64,000 bases of DNA from Pseudomonas wenzhouensis. Lineage in GTDB: Bacteria > Pseudomonadota > Gammaproteobacteria > Pseudomonadales > Pseudomonadaceae. The stretch lies in the NCBI RefSeq assembly GCF_021029445.1, contig NZ_CP072610.1, forward strand, positions 1,054,001 through 1,118,000, in the 5' to 3' direction. Below, piece after piece: positions 27,998 to 37,109 of this stretch (position 1 is its first letter; each line of letters begins with the position of its first letter). Position numbers and translations under genes: made by a program. The notes beneath the pieces are model-generated. The model worked only from the letters and a program-made list of their open reading frames with translations. It was not told the DNA's origin and searched no databases.

Positions 27998-29020
27998 ATG
28001 ACCGATCACGCATTGTTGCTGGTAAACCTGGGTTCGCCCGCGTCCACCGAAGTCGCTGATGTTCGCCGTTACCTCAATCAGTTCCTGATGGATCCCTACG
28101 TGGTCGATCTGCCCTGGCCGCTGCGTCGGCTATTGGTGTCGCTGATTCTGATCAAGCGTCCGGCCGCGTCGGCACATGCCTATGCCTCGATCTGGTGGGA
28201 GGAAGGCTCGCCGCTGGTGGTCATCAGCCGTCGCTTGCAGGAGGCGATGAAGGCCCACTGGCAGCATGGCCCGGTGGAGCTGGCCATGCGCTACGGCGAG
28301 CCGTCCATCGAGTCGACCCTGCAGCGCCTGGCTGCGCAGGGCATTCGTCAGGTGACCCTGGCGCCGTTGTATCCGCAGTTCGCCGACAGCACCACCACCA
28401 CGGTGATCGAAGAGGTCAAGCGGGTGGTACGCGAGCAGGGGCTGGACATGCGCCTGTCGACGCTGCCGCCGTTCTACGACCAGCCGGAGTACCTCGACGC
28501 CCTGGTGGCCAGTGCCAGGCCTTATCTCGAGCATGATTTCGATCATCTGCTGCTGAGCTTCCATGGTCTGCCGGAGCGCCACCTGCGCAAGCTGGACGCC
28601 ACCGGGCACTGCCTGAAAGGGCCGGATTGCTGTCGTACGGCGTCGCCCCAGGTACTGGCCAAGTGTTACCGCGCGCAGTGCATGCGCAGTGCCGAGCTGT
28701 TCGCCCAGCGCATGGGCCTGCGCCCGGAGCAGTGGTCGGTGAGCTTTCAGTCGCGTCTGGGGCGTGACAAGTGGATCGAGCCCTACACCGAAACCCGTCT
28801 CGATGAGTTGGCCGCACAGGGCGTGAAGAAGCTGCTGGTCATGTGCCCGGCCTTCGTTGCCGACTGCATCGAGACCCTCGAGGAAATCGGCGACCGTGGC
28901 CGTGAGCAGTTCGTCGAGGCAGGTGGCGAGAGCCTGCAACTGGTGCCGTGCCTGAACGACCATCCCGACTGGGCGGCGGCCTTGAAGGGGCTCTGCGAGC
29001 GCGCACCGCTGATGCTCTGA
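27998..29020 (+). CDS. hemH: Ferrochelatase
   Basis: HemH inserts ferrous iron into protoporphyrin IX, the last step of protohaem synthesis. The 340-residue protein starts [16 protein letters not shown] and has the active-site block [15 protein letters not shown] and the C-terminal [15 protein letters not shown]. The ATG at 27998 agrees with the family; longer in-frame upstream sequence is repeat DNA. Ferrochelatase belongs functionally with photo-oxidative stress, since its substrate is a photosensitiser. Confidence 0.95.
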   Translation: MTDHALLLVNLGSPASTEVADVRRYLNQFLMDPYVVDLPWPLRRLLVSLILIKRPAASAHAYASIWWEEGSPLVVISRRLQEAMKAHWQHGPVELAMRYGEPSIESTLQRLAAQGIRQVTLAPLYPQFADSTTTTVIEEVKRVVREQGLDMRLSTLPPFYDQPEYLDALVASARPYLEHDFDHLLLSFHGLPERHLRKLDATGHCLKGPDCCRTASPQVLAKCYRAQCMRSAELFAQRMGLRPEQWSVSFQSRLGRDKWIEPYTETRLDELAAQGVKKLLVMCPAFVADCIETLEEIGDRGREQFVEAGGESLQLVPCLNDHPDWAAALKGLCERAPLML

Positions 29021-29045
29021 GCGCCTGTTCAGGTAAACAGGCGCT
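29020..29045 (+). terminator. Stem-loop at the hemH stop codon
   Basis: A perfect 10-bp stem AGCGCCTGTT/AACAGGCGCT with a 6-nt loop starts at the last base of hemH. There is no T run, so it may be a processing signal or a weak terminator. Confidence 0.6.
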
Positions 29046-29076
29046 GCGGCTAATAGCGGCCAGGCATTGACCGGTA

Positions 29077-29129
29077 GGAGCCGGCTTGCCGGCGATCCGC
29101 TCAACAAGCATCGCCGGCAAGCCGGCTCC
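29077..29129. repeat. Perfect 20-bp-arm hairpin repeat
   Basis: Arms at 29077-29096 and 29110-29129 (starting GGAGCCGGCTTGCC) are perfect complements around a 13-nt loop. It is a GTAGGAGC-type Pseudomonas hairpin repeat in the hemH-MFS spacer. Confidence 0.88.
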
Positions 29130-29314
29130 AGACTCGCAATACCCGCTGAGCGCCGATTGCATATTGCTAGTAAACCATTCGCCCCGGCGGGTATGAAGCA
29201 TTCGCCGGCCTGATAACGTCTTTGGGTGATACTCACCAGCGTTTATATCGTCCTAAGCTTGTCGCTCAATTCAACCGCCACGCATCGCGTTCTGCGGTGC
29301 CGAGGAGAGCGACC

Positions 29315-30646
29315 GTGCATAACAACAATAACGGCTATCCCTCCAGTGCCAGAGCCTGGGTCACCGTCGTCATCCTGATGGTGGCGTATGTTCTGTCCTT
29401 CGTTGACCGGCAGATTCTCAACCTGCTGGTCGAGCCTATCCGTCGTGATCTGGCGATCAACGATACGCAGATGAGCCTGCTGATGGGGCTGTCGTTCGCC
29501 TTGTTTTATACCGTGTGCGGTATTCCCCTCGGGCGTGTGGCCGATACCCGCAGCCGCCGTGGGCTGATCGCCGTGGGCATCCTGTTCTGGAGTGCCGCCA
29601 CCGCCGCTTGCGGCATGGCCAAGATGTACTGGCAGTTCCTGCTGTGCCGCATTGGTGTGGGCGTGGGCGAGGCCGCGTTGTCGCCTGCGGCCTATTCGCT
29701 GATTGCCGACAGTTTCCCTGCCGAGCGTCGCGCTACGGCCATCAGTGTCTATTCCATGGGTGTTTATCTGGGCTCGGGCCTGGCCTTTCTGGTTGGTGGC
29801 CTGGTCATTCAGTTCGCCTCGGCGCAGGGCGACGTGACCCTGCCGCTGTTGGGTGAGGTGCGCCCCTGGCAGTTGATCTTCCTGATTCTCGGCGTAGCGG
29901 GCGTATTCTTCACCCTGCTGATGCTGGCCATCAAGGAGCCGGTTCGACGCGGTGCCGGTGCTGGCGTGGCGGTGCCGCTCAGCGAAGTGGGGCGCTACAT
30001 TCGCGCCAATCGCCGTACCGTGTTGCTGCATAATTTCGGTTTTGCCGGGTTGGCGTTTGCCGGTTACGGCAGTTCAGCCTGGGTGCCGACTTTCTACATT
30101 CGTACCTATGGCTGGGACGCCAGTCAGGTCGGCATGGTCTATGGCAGCATCGTTGCGGTATTCGGTTGCCTGGGTATCGTCTTCGGTGGGCGTCTGGCGG
30201 ACTGGATGGCCAAGCGCGGGCGCAGCGACGCCAACATGCGTGTCGGTCTTTTTTCAGCCCTGGGGGCCCTGCCGATGGTGGTGCTGTTCCCGCTGATGGA
30301 TACGGCCTTCTGGGCCAGCGTGCTGATGGCGCCGACAGTATTCTTCCTGAGCATGCCGTTTGGCGTGGCGCCTGCGGCGATCCAGGAGATCATGCCCAAC
30401 TCGATGCGCGGGCAGGCGTCGGCGATCTATCTGTTCGTCATCACGCTGATCGGCCTGGGCATTGGGCCGACTGCGGTGGCGCTGGTCACTGACTTCGTCT
30501 TCGCCGATGACGCTGCCCTGCGTTATTCGCTGCTGATCGTCACCACCCTGGCGGTGCTGATGTCGATCATTCTGCTGGCCAAGAGCCTCAAACCCTACCG
30601 TGAGAGCGTGACGCGGCTGCAGCAATGGGCGGCCAATCCGGCCTGA
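29315..30646 (+). CDS. Spinster-type MFS transporter
   Basis: This 443-residue protein has about 12 membrane spans and the Spinster-like N-terminus AYVLSFVDRQILNLLVEPIRRDL, with MFS loop GRVADTRSRRGLI and GVGVGEAALSPAAYSLIAD. The substrate is not predictable. The GTG start at 29315 is chosen because GAGGAGAG lies 8 nt upstream; the in-frame extension to 29222 is unlike the family. It is followed by a rho-independent terminator. Confidence 0.87.
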   Translation: MHNNNNGYPSSARAWVTVVILMVAYVLSFVDRQILNLLVEPIRRDLAINDTQMSLLMGLSFALFYTVCGIPLGRVADTRSRRGLIAVGILFWSAATAACGMAKMYWQFLLCRIGVGVGEAALSPAAYSLIADSFPAERRATAISVYSMGVYLGSGLAFLVGGLVIQFASAQGDVTLPLLGEVRPWQLIFLILGVAGVFFTLLMLAIKEPVRRGAGAGVAVPLSEVGRYIRANRRTVLLHNFGFAGLAFAGYGSSAWVPTFYIRTYGWDASQVGMVYGSIVAVFGCLGIVFGGRLADWMAKRGRSDANMRVGLFSALGALPMVVLFPLMDTAFWASVLMAPTVFFLSMPFGVAPAAIQEIMPNSMRGQASAIYLFVITLIGLGIGPTAVALVTDFVFADDAALRYSLLIVTTLAVLMSIILLAKSLKPYRESVTRLQQWAANPA

Positions 30647-30663
30647 TCCGGCGCATTTTTCTG

Positions 30664-30691
30664 CCGTGCCGAGGATTGATCGGCACGGTTT
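30664..30691 (+). terminator. Terminator after the MFS gene
   Basis: A perfect 9-bp stem CCGTGCCGA/TCGGCACGG with a 7-nt loop is followed by TTT. It lies 18 nt after the MFS stop. Confidence 0.8.
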
Positions 30692-30789
30692 ATGCGCCAG
30701 ACCACAGGCAGCATGGAATTTTTGCGCTTTACTGAGGTTCTGAATGTTGCGCGCGCCATTGGGGTGCGTGCCAGCCAGGGAACCTCAGC

Positions 30790-31563
30790 ATGGGAGCGAG
30801 GCCAGCGTCTGCTGCATGGGGCAGCTCAACCAACATTTCGTCGCTTCGGCTGCGCATCACGCTGCCGGGGCTGATCGTACTGTGGCTGGTGAGCGGCTGC
30901 AGCGGTCGCCTGGATAACGACTCGATCGTGCATACCCGCAGCCCGCTCAAGCCCGCCGAAGTGCTGCAGACCGATGTCGATCGTATGGCAACCCTGGCCA
31001 TGCGCAACAACCTCAACAGCCTGTACCGGCTGATGAACAAGTTGTACCAGCGCAACCCGCGCGAATGGCGCAAGAACGCCCTGCCTGATGCGGCCGCTGC
31101 CGAGCGCGCCATCCACTATGCCATCGAGCACAATCAGGATTGGCCAAGTCTGGGCGGTCGGCGCGATGTCGCCGCTTTGGATTACGCGCTGAGTCCGGCT
31201 TTCCAGGGCGACCGTGTGGCGGCCTTTACCTATGCCGTCGGCAGCATGCTGGTCACCGCGCATGGTGGGCGTACCGAGTTCTACCTGACCGACAGCTTCA
31301 ATGCACAGTTCATCCATAACGCCGCACGCAACCTGGAAAAGGCCAGCTGGATGCTCTCGCAGCGGCGCGACGCCACAGGCAGGCCGCTGTTGTTGTCCAA
31401 CGAGTTTTCCGAGCAGGGTAATAACATCAGTTACGCGGTGGAGTTCGGCAAGATGGTGGCGCGCCTCGATCTGCTCACCCATGTGCTCGAAGAGCGCTAC
31501 CGGCGCATGGGGGCCAACTACGCACAAAGCCTGTTTTTGCTGAATTTCCTGCCGGTGCAGTAA
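30790..31563 (+). CDS. Conserved lipoprotein of unknown function
   Basis: The 257-residue precursor has a hydrophobic stretch LPGLIVLWLVSGCSG with a lipobox (Cys37 from the first ATG), so the mature protein should be an envelope lipoprotein. The mature part is mostly helical, with segments RMATLAMRNNLNSLYRLM and YAVGSMLVTAHGGRTEFY. I do not recognise the family. The signal region is long, and translation may start internally. It converges on the solute-binding protein gene 10 nt away. Confidence 0.75.
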   Translation: MGARPASAAWGSSTNISSLRLRITLPGLIVLWLVSGCSGRLDNDSIVHTRSPLKPAEVLQTDVDRMATLAMRNNLNSLYRLMNKLYQRNPREWRKNALPDAAAAERAIHYAIEHNQDWPSLGGRRDVAALDYALSPAFQGDRVAAFTYAVGSMLVTAHGGRTEFYLTDSFNAQFIHNAARNLEKASWMLSQRRDATGRPLLLSNEFSEQGNNISYAVEFGKMVARLDLLTHVLEERYRRMGANYAQSLFLLNFLPVQ

Positions 31564-31573
31564 CGCATCGGCA

Positions 31574-32308
31574 TCACTGCCAGCGGCGCTGAATCTCATC
31601 CAGTTTGCCGGTGTTGCGCAGACGTACCAGCGCTTCGGAAAACAGCCGGGCGCGTTCAGTGTCACCTTTGGCGAAGGTGACGAAACGCGGCATCTGAATC
31701 AGCGGGCGTGGCAGTGCACGCACCTGCTCCTGGGCACGCTGTTCGCGGATGAAGTAGAGCAGTTGGGCCTGATCGCCGACGATGATGTCGATGCGCCCGG
31801 CCAGCAGCATGGAAACCAGCTGCCGTGGATTCTGTGCGCTGGTATCGCGGGCCAGGTCGGCGCGGTCGAAGTTTTCTTCATAGGCATAGCCGCGTACCTG
31901 GCCGATCACGTAGGGCGACAGGTCATCGAGCGTTTGCCAGTCGCTGATCGCCGTCTTGGCGGTGGTCATGAATACCGTGGCGCCACTGCGCAGTGGGCCG
32001 ACCAGTTCGTATTGTGCCTGGCGCTGCGGTGTGCCGGCGAACTGGAAGGCCATCTGCACCTCGCCGCGATCAAGCATGCGCTTGACCCGCTCCCAGGGAT
32101 ACAGGCGGATTTCGTAGGGCACCTGTGCTTCGCGCAACACCGCATCGACCAACTCGACATCGAGCCCGCGCGGGGTATCGTCCTCGGCAGTCACGAAGCT
32201 GTACGGGGCGAACTGTTCGTCGCCCACGACACGCCAGGGCTGTGCGGCCAGCGATGTGCTCAGAAGCAGTAGGGCGAGCAACGGATAGCGCATGGCGGCG
32301 TTCCTCAT
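31574..32308 (-). CDS. Family-3 periplasmic solute-binding protein
   Basis: This 244-residue protein has a signal peptide (RYPLLALLLLSTSLAAQ) followed by a SBP_bac_3 domain: GDEQFAPYSFVTAEDDTPRG, ELVDAVLREAQ and GQVRGYAYEENF. These proteins bind amino acids or similar polar solutes. No permease or ATPase genes are adjacent, so it is either an orphan binding protein or a sensor-like stand-alone, which is common in Pseudomonas. Confidence 0.85.
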   Translation of the reverse strand: MRNAAMRYPLLALLLLSTSLAAQPWRVVGDEQFAPYSFVTAEDDTPRGLDVELVDAVLREAQVPYEIRLYPWERVKRMLDRGEVQMAFQFAGTPQRQAQYELVGPLRSGATVFMTTAKTAISDWQTLDDLSPYVIGQVRGYAYEENFDRADLARDTSAQNPRQLVSMLLAGRIDIIVGDQAQLLYFIREQRAQEQVRALPRPLIQMPRFVTFAKGDTERARLFSEALVRLRNTGKLDEIQRRWQ

Positions 32309-32368
32309 GACGGGCCTTCCCTGAGGCTAGCCAAGTTTCATGAGGAATGCGCGCAATGTGCTGTCGGA

Positions 32369-32710
32369 TCACACCTTGCGCACGAACTCCGACTTGAGCT
32401 TCATCGCGCCAATGCCGTCGATCTTGCAGTCGATGTCGTGATCGCCGTCGACCAGGCGGATGTTCTTCACCTTGGTGCCGACCTTGACCACCAGTGACGA
32501 GCCCTTGACCTTGAGGTCCTTGATCACGGTGATGGTGTCGCCGTCCTGCAGCAGGTTGCCGACCGAGTCCTTGATCACGCGCGCGTCGTCAGTGCTCTCG
32601 GCGCTCTCGCCGGCCTTCCATTCGTGGGCGCATTCGGGGCAGATCAGTTGATCGCCGTCTTCGTAGGTGTATTCGGAGTTGCATTTGGGGCAGGGCGGCA
32701 GAGCGGTCAA
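32369..32710 (-). CDS. yjdM: YjdM/PhnA-type zinc-ribbon protein
   Basis: This 113-residue protein has an N-terminal zinc ribbon [21 protein letters not shown] (two CxxC knuckles) and the C-terminal [19 protein letters not shown] core of the YjdM (formerly PhnA) family. Despite the old name, a role in phosphonate use is not established. It is a single gene. Confidence 0.9.
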   Translation of the reverse strand: MTALPPCPKCNSEYTYEDGDQLICPECAHEWKAGESAESTDDARVIKDSVGNLLQDGDTITVIKDLKVKGSSLVVKVGTKVKNIRLVDGDHDIDCKIDGIGAMKLKSEFVRKV

Positions 32711-33175
32711 GGGGCGTCCTCGGGGCTGATGATAAACCGCAGATTATATAGGGTTTTGTGCGTCTGCGCCGCTCTAGGATGGGCAGTGCTTGGAGTGTAG
32801 GTGTTCTGAATATTGGACTTTTCATCTGTGCTGGATAAGCCTTGGGTCATCGCTTTGCGCCTGATGAAGGGCGTTTGCCGGGAATTGGTGACGGCGCGGT
32901 CAGAAAGATTTACACGGTTTCGTTTGACATATTTTACGCCTCGGGCAGACTGACTGCAGATTCCGTTGCCGAACCGGGTAACGGGTAGCTTCGCTGCAGC
33001 CCCGCTCCGGATGGAGCTGACCCGGTTCGAGCCGCCGTCGGAAGGCGGCACTCAGGCTCAGGATGAGTCTCGGTGCACGGGGTTAGCCAAACAGGCCGCC
33101 AGTGCTACAGCAGAGTGTTCTGCTGGCCTGCGGTCTGCACAGCAACGACAGGCCCGGCCTGTCCCAAGGTGACGT
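32711..33175 (+). promoter_or_regulatory. Long structured leader upstream of the gamma-glutamyl-GABA hydrolase gene
   Basis: This 465-nt gene-free stretch contains TTGACA at 32924-32929 as a possible -35. Beyond it lie strong RNA-fold elements: GAACCGGGT (32971) pairs with ACCCGGTTC (33020), enclosing GCTCC/GGAGC and AGC-TTC-GCT hairpins; GCCGCC/GGCGGC (33031-33049); and CAGCAGA-GTGT-TCTGCTG (33108-33125). The density of perfect stems suggests a cis-regulatory RNA or sRNA. I do not recognise a known riboswitch class, and no T run follows. Confidence 0.45.
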
Positions 33176-33970
33176 ATGTCCGACAACAAGAATCGCAATA
33201 CCCCTCGCAAGCCTGTCGTGTTGATGTCCATGGGCGCTCAAGAGCGCAAGGGCCACGACTATCAAGTCATGACGCACAAATACATCCAGCCTCTGGTCGA
33301 GTTCTCCGCTTGCGTACCGGTGCTGGTGCCTACCTGCTGCGGCGTCGGTGATCTCGAACAGTACCTGGACATGGCCGATGGCGTGTACCTGACTGGTGCC
33401 GGCAGCAATATCGACCCGGCGCTGTACGGCCAGGAAAACGAAACGCCGAACAAGGGCCAGGACCGCGACCGTGACCTGTTCGACCTGCCGTTGATCAAGG
33501 CGGCTATTGCCCGTGGCCTGCCGATTTTCGGCATCTGCCGTGGCATGCAGGAAATCAACGTGGCGCTGGGCGGCGACATTTATCAGAAGGTCTACGCCGA
33601 GCCGGGTTTCAACGATCATCGCGAGAATCCCGAAGATCCGGTCGAGGTGCAGTACGCCGCCAGTCACAGCGTACGCCCTGTGCCCGGTAGCTGGTTCGCC
33701 GAGTTGCTGGGCAAGGACGAGATTCAGGTCAACTCCCTGCATGGCCAGGCCATCCGTAACTTGGGCAAGGGTCTGGAAGTGCTGGCTACCGCCGAGGATG
33801 GCCTGATCGAGGCGGTGCATGCGCCGAGCCGGTCGCCCTTCCTGTTTGCGGTGCAGTGGCACCCGGAATGGCAGGCCGCCCTGAACCCGGATTCGGTGAA
33901 GATCTTTCAGGCCTTCGGTGACGCCTGTCACCGCCGCATGGCCACGCGTAACAGCCGTCAGGCTGCCTGA
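33176..33970 (+). CDS. Gamma-glutamyl-gamma-aminobutyrate hydrolase (class I GATase-like)
   Basis: This 264-residue PuuD/SpuA-type peptidase cleaves gamma-Glu-GABA in polyamine catabolism. The nucleophile elbow is FGICRGMQEIN, and the catalytic His/Glu lie in FAVQWHPEWQ. The region YLTGAGSNIDPALYG is typical of the family. The ATG at 33176 follows AAGGTGA. No spuB or spuC neighbours are present, so it stands apart from the usual spu operon. Confidence 0.9.
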   Translation: MSDNKNRNTPRKPVVLMSMGAQERKGHDYQVMTHKYIQPLVEFSACVPVLVPTCCGVGDLEQYLDMADGVYLTGAGSNIDPALYGQENETPNKGQDRDRDLFDLPLIKAAIARGLPIFGICRGMQEINVALGGDIYQKVYAEPGFNDHRENPEDPVEVQYAASHSVRPVPGSWFAELLGKDEIQVNSLHGQAIRNLGKGLEVLATAEDGLIEAVHAPSRSPFLFAVQWHPEWQAALNPDSVKIFQAFGDACHRRMATRNSRQAA

Positions 33971-33994
33971 GCCAGGTGCAGCCGCTGGCCCTTA

Positions 33995-34468
33995 TCAGTA
34001 GGGGCTTGGCGGCTGCGGCCAGTTGAGGGTGCCGTTGTCGCTGAAGCGTCGGGTGCCGAACAGGCCGTCGGCGAGTTTGCCGCTCAGCCTGTAGGGCACT
34101 TCCTGGCCGGGTTGATAGCCGGCCACCCCCCAGGCCTGGCGCATCACTGAAAATGCCGAGATGCTCAGCGGTACGCTCACTACCGTCTCGCCGAAACGCG
34201 GCACGCTGCCGCTCTGGTCGCTGACGCCACTGGCCAGTGGCTGGCCATTCACATCCAGCTCCAGCGCCATGCCGTTGAAGCTCACTGCGCTGTCGTTGGG
34301 GTTCTGTACCCGCAGCTTGACCGCGAAACGTACCTCCAGACCCTGGCCGGGCAGGGGCTCCAGGCCGACCAGATCGACCCGTAGCGGATCATGGTTGCCC
34401 AGGCTGGCGCAGGCGCTGAGGCCTGCCAGCAACAGGCAGATGAGGCAGAGGCGAAGCAGGCGATGCAT
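33995..34468 (-). CDS. LEA-type-2 (WHy-like) lipoprotein
   Basis: This 157-residue precursor has signal peptide MHRLLRLCLICLLLAGLSAC with lipobox cysteine 20, then a single LEA_2/WHy-type beta-sandwich (FAVKLRVQNPNDSAVSFNGMA, LDVNGQPLASG). Such domains are linked to desiccation and stress protection. The ATG at 34468 gives a proper signal peptide; an upstream ATG at 34501 would add 11 residues. Confidence 0.83.
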   Translation of the reverse strand: MHRLLRLCLICLLLAGLSACASLGNHDPLRVDLVGLEPLPGQGLEVRFAVKLRVQNPNDSAVSFNGMALELDVNGQPLASGVSDQSGSVPRFGETVVSVPLSISAFSVMRQAWGVAGYQPGQEVPYRLSGKLADGLFGTRRFSDNGTLNWPQPPSPY

Positions 34469-34522
34469 GGCGGTCTTCCTGAAACTCGATGGGCTCAGCA
34501 TAGAAGACCGCTGCCCGCATGA

Positions 34523-35368
34523 TTAGCTCCCGGCTCGTTGTTTGGCACTCAGCACCAGCGCGATGCCGCCGAGCACGGCAGCGGCACTGAGCATCAGGCG
34601 CAGGCTCAGCGCTTCGTTCAGCAGCAGGCTGCCGCCGAGCGCAGCGAGAATCGGCACGCTCAGCTGTACCGTGGCGGCCTGGCTGGCGCGCAAACCTGGC
34701 AGTGCGCTGTACCAGATGGCGTAACCGACGCCGGAGGTCAGTGCGCCCGACAGCAGGGCGTAGAGCAGACCGGGGCCGTCCCAGTCCAGCTGTGGCAGCA
34801 GCGCCAATGCCAGCACTATGGCCAGGGGCGCCGCACGCAGGAAGTTGCCGGCGGTCACCGCCAACGGATCACCCAGGCCGCGCCCGAGCAGTGAATACGT
34901 GCCCCAGGCCACGCCGGCCAACAGCATCAGCAACGCCGCCAGCAGCGGCGGCGCGCTGGCGCCCGGTAGCAAGAGTGCCAGCAGCCCAGCCGTGGCCAGT
35001 GCCGTGCCGAGGCTGGCAGCCGTGCCCAGGCGTTCGCCCCGCAGCAGGCCCCACAGCAGCATGCTCAACTGCACTGCGCCAAACAGCAGAAGGGCGCCAA
35101 TGCCGGTATCCAGTTGCAGGTAGGCGAAGGAAAACGCCGCTGCATAGGTGAACAGCGCCAGGGCGCCAGGCCAGTTGCCGGCCATGGGCTGCGTGCCTTG
35201 CCGCAGTTTCAGCAGTATCCACAAGGTCGCGGCACCACAGAGCAGGCGGATGGCGGTGAAACTGGCGGCATCGATGTCGGTTTCACGCAGCGCCAGGCGG
35301 CACAGCAGCGAGTTGCCGGCGAAGGCCAGCATGGCAAGACAGGTCAGCAGTAGGATACGCGGTGGCAT
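34523..35368 (-). CDS. EamA-family (DMT) transporter
   Basis: The 281-residue protein has ten hydrophobic segments in two EamA halves (LAFAGNSLLCRLALRE at the start; GVAWGTYSLLGRGLGDP and LTSGVGYAIWYSALPGL in the second half). These are drug/metabolite exporters; the substrate is unknown. The ATG at 35368 begins at the first membrane segment; the longer frame to 35434 adds non-conserved residues. Confidence 0.86.
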   Translation of the reverse strand: MPPRILLLTCLAMLAFAGNSLLCRLALRETDIDAASFTAIRLLCGAATLWILLKLRQGTQPMAGNWPGALALFTYAAAFSFAYLQLDTGIGALLLFGAVQLSMLLWGLLRGERLGTAASLGTALATAGLLALLLPGASAPPLLAALLMLLAGVAWGTYSLLGRGLGDPLAVTAGNFLRAAPLAIVLALALLPQLDWDGPGLLYALLSGALTSGVGYAIWYSALPGLRASQAATVQLSVPILAALGGSLLLNEALSLRLMLSAAAVLGGIALVLSAKQRAGS

Positions 35369-35489
35369 CGTCCATCCTTGGGTGAAGGTCTGGTGATGCC
35401 AGGCAGCTAAGCATGCCTGGCGCGTCGGTGGCATTGGCCGAAGGTCGCAAGTGGCTGCGACCTCGGTCCAACGGAGGGCTTAACGGTGT

Positions 35490-36296
35490 TTAGAAATGCG
35501 CCTTGACCAGCAGGCTGGCGGTGTTCTGGTTGGTGGAGCCGACGAAGTTGTCGCTGACGAAGCCGCCGTCCTTGATGCCGTACTTGTTCTTCCAGTAGTC
35601 GTACTCGATACCGACGTAAAGCTGCTTCTCGCCCCATTTCATGGCCTTGCCCAGGTCGTACTTGATCTGCGGGTTGAAGTGCAGGTTGGCCTGGTATTCG
35701 CCACGGCGGTTCTCGTCGTTGTCCACGACCCAGTCGATGAAACCATCGATGACCACATCGGATTCGCCAACCGGGATGGTGTAGCTCCAGACCGGCGTGA
35801 TCTGCCAGACGTTCTTGCCAGGACGGCTGCTGGTCGGTTTGCGCAGGTAGGTATTGAGCTGGAAGTAATCGAAGCCGGGGATGTCCAGGTCGACCGCCGG
35901 GCCGAGCAGGAGGGCATCGACATCCTTCTCGCCAAATTCGTAGGTGAAGGCCAGCAGCACGTCTTTGACCGGGCCGAAGGACAGATCGTTACCGCTGATC
36001 TTGCCGAACGACAGGCGCGGGCTGAATTCGCCGTAGTAGGTGTGGCCGTCGCCGTTGCCGTTCTTGGCATCGGTGTTGTACTTGATCAGGTCGGTGAAGA
36101 AGAACAGGTCACCGAAGCTCCAGCCGCTGGCATGTTCGAAGGTGATGGTCTGCTGGATTTCCGGGTCGATCTTGTAGTCCTGGCCATACAGGTAGGTCAG
36201 GCTGTTGTTCTGCCACTGCAGCAGATCACTGGCAACGGCTTGCCCGCCTGCCAGGAGACCGGCGGCCAGGATCGAGTAAGAGAATGTGCGGTTCAT
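35490..36296 (-). CDS. Nucleoside-specific channel protein, Tsx/OmpK family
   Basis: This 268-residue outer-membrane barrel has signal peptide ILAAGLLAGGQAVA and the OmpK/Tsx features WQNNSLTYLYGQDYKIDP and FEHASGWSFGDLFFF, ending with an aromatic residue (KAHF) as barrels do. Tsx-type pores take up nucleosides. An Anr/Fnr-like sequence lies 138 nt upstream (36434-36447). Confidence 0.86.
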   Translation of the reverse strand: MNRTFSYSILAAGLLAGGQAVASDLLQWQNNSLTYLYGQDYKIDPEIQQTITFEHASGWSFGDLFFFTDLIKYNTDAKNGNGDGHTYYGEFSPRLSFGKISGNDLSFGPVKDVLLAFTYEFGEKDVDALLLGPAVDLDIPGFDYFQLNTYLRKPTSSRPGKNVWQITPVWSYTIPVGESDVVIDGFIDWVVDNDENRRGEYQANLHFNPQIKYDLGKAMKWGEKQLYVGIEYDYWKNKYGIKDGGFVSDNFVGSTNQNTASLLVKAHF

Positions 36297-36731
36297 CGGG
36301 GGCTCCTGATGGGCGTCGTGTCGTTATGGTTATGAACCTGTCTGTGCAGTCAGGTTGGTACTGCCAAGGCAAAAACGGCGCCAATTCTCTTCATTGCGCA
36401 TATTCAATGCAAATCAATCGGATACACGGGGGATTGCCGTCGATCAAGGGCTTTTCGTTGCACTTTTCCTGACCTTCAGGACAAAAAGCCAGAGCTGGGT
36501 GCGCCATGGGTGGCTTGGCCGGAAACAGGTGAGCCCTGGCACTCCCCGTGTGCTACCTCGTCGGGGCGGGGCGGTTCGGCTGATGCGCGTTCAGATTTTG
36601 CGGGTTGCTGTCCTGGCGAGCAGTTGTGCGCGAGTGGTCTTGAGCAGTTGATCGGCCAGTTGCGGATCCTTGACGCTGCGTGAGCGCAGCAGCGCGCACC
36701 CAGGGTTGGGCGCACGTAGCGCGGAACTGGG
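36297..36731. other. Gene-free stretch between tsx-like and DUF5064 genes
   Basis: This 435-nt stretch contains TTGCC-GTCG-ATCAA at 36434-36447, a partial match to the Anr box, in the promoter side of the tsx-like gene. Its other half (36591-36731) continues the DUF5064 reading frame past its stop for 46 codons (ALLRSRSVKDPQLADQLLK) to a second stop and may be a coding remnant. Nothing else is recognisable. Confidence 0.5.
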
Positions 36732-37097
36732 TCAAAGCACGTGGTCGAGGTTCACCGGCTCGCCTGGTTTGGCGTGCAGCTTGGCGCGGATATCGGCGAA
36801 TACCTTGTCGTATTCGTCGTGGCCGCGCATTACCGGGCTGGCGTTGGGGGGCAGGCCATGGCGGGCGGCGATGCGGGTGGCGACGCTGGCGAAGTTGAAG
36901 GCGACGTCGCGGTGCAGTTCGAAGGTTTCCTCGAAAGGCCTGCCGTCCACCTCGCCGACCAGGCGCATGTGCAGCATCGGCCCCTGCTGCGGGTCCTGGC
37001 GGACTTCGTAGTAGAAGTCCACTGAGAAGGGCGGCAGTTGGCGCATATGCTCGGGGCGGTCGTGGTTGTCGCGGTGCAGGTGACCAGGGGTGAACAT
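36732..37097 (-). CDS. DUF5064 family protein
   Basis: This 121-residue protein begins MFTPGHLHRDNHDRPEHMRQ and contains the alternating-strand region VDFYYEVRQDPQQGPMLHM. The DUF5064 family is mainly pseudomonad and of unknown function. It lies 12 nt after arcC on the same strand, so it is effectively the fifth gene of the arc operon. Confidence 0.82.
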   Translation of the reverse strand: MFTPGHLHRDNHDRPEHMRQLPPFSVDFYYEVRQDPQQGPMLHMRLVGEVDGRPFEETFELHRDVAFNFASVATRIAARHGLPPNASPVMRGHDEYDKVFADIRAKLHAKPGEPVNLDHVL

Positions 37098-37109
37098 GCT
37101 CGTGCCCTC

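Noticed and set aside
32971..33125. Cobalamin, TPP, glycine or c-di-GMP riboswitch before the gamma-glutamyl-GABA hydrolase
   Set aside because: None of the conserved core sequences of these classes is present.
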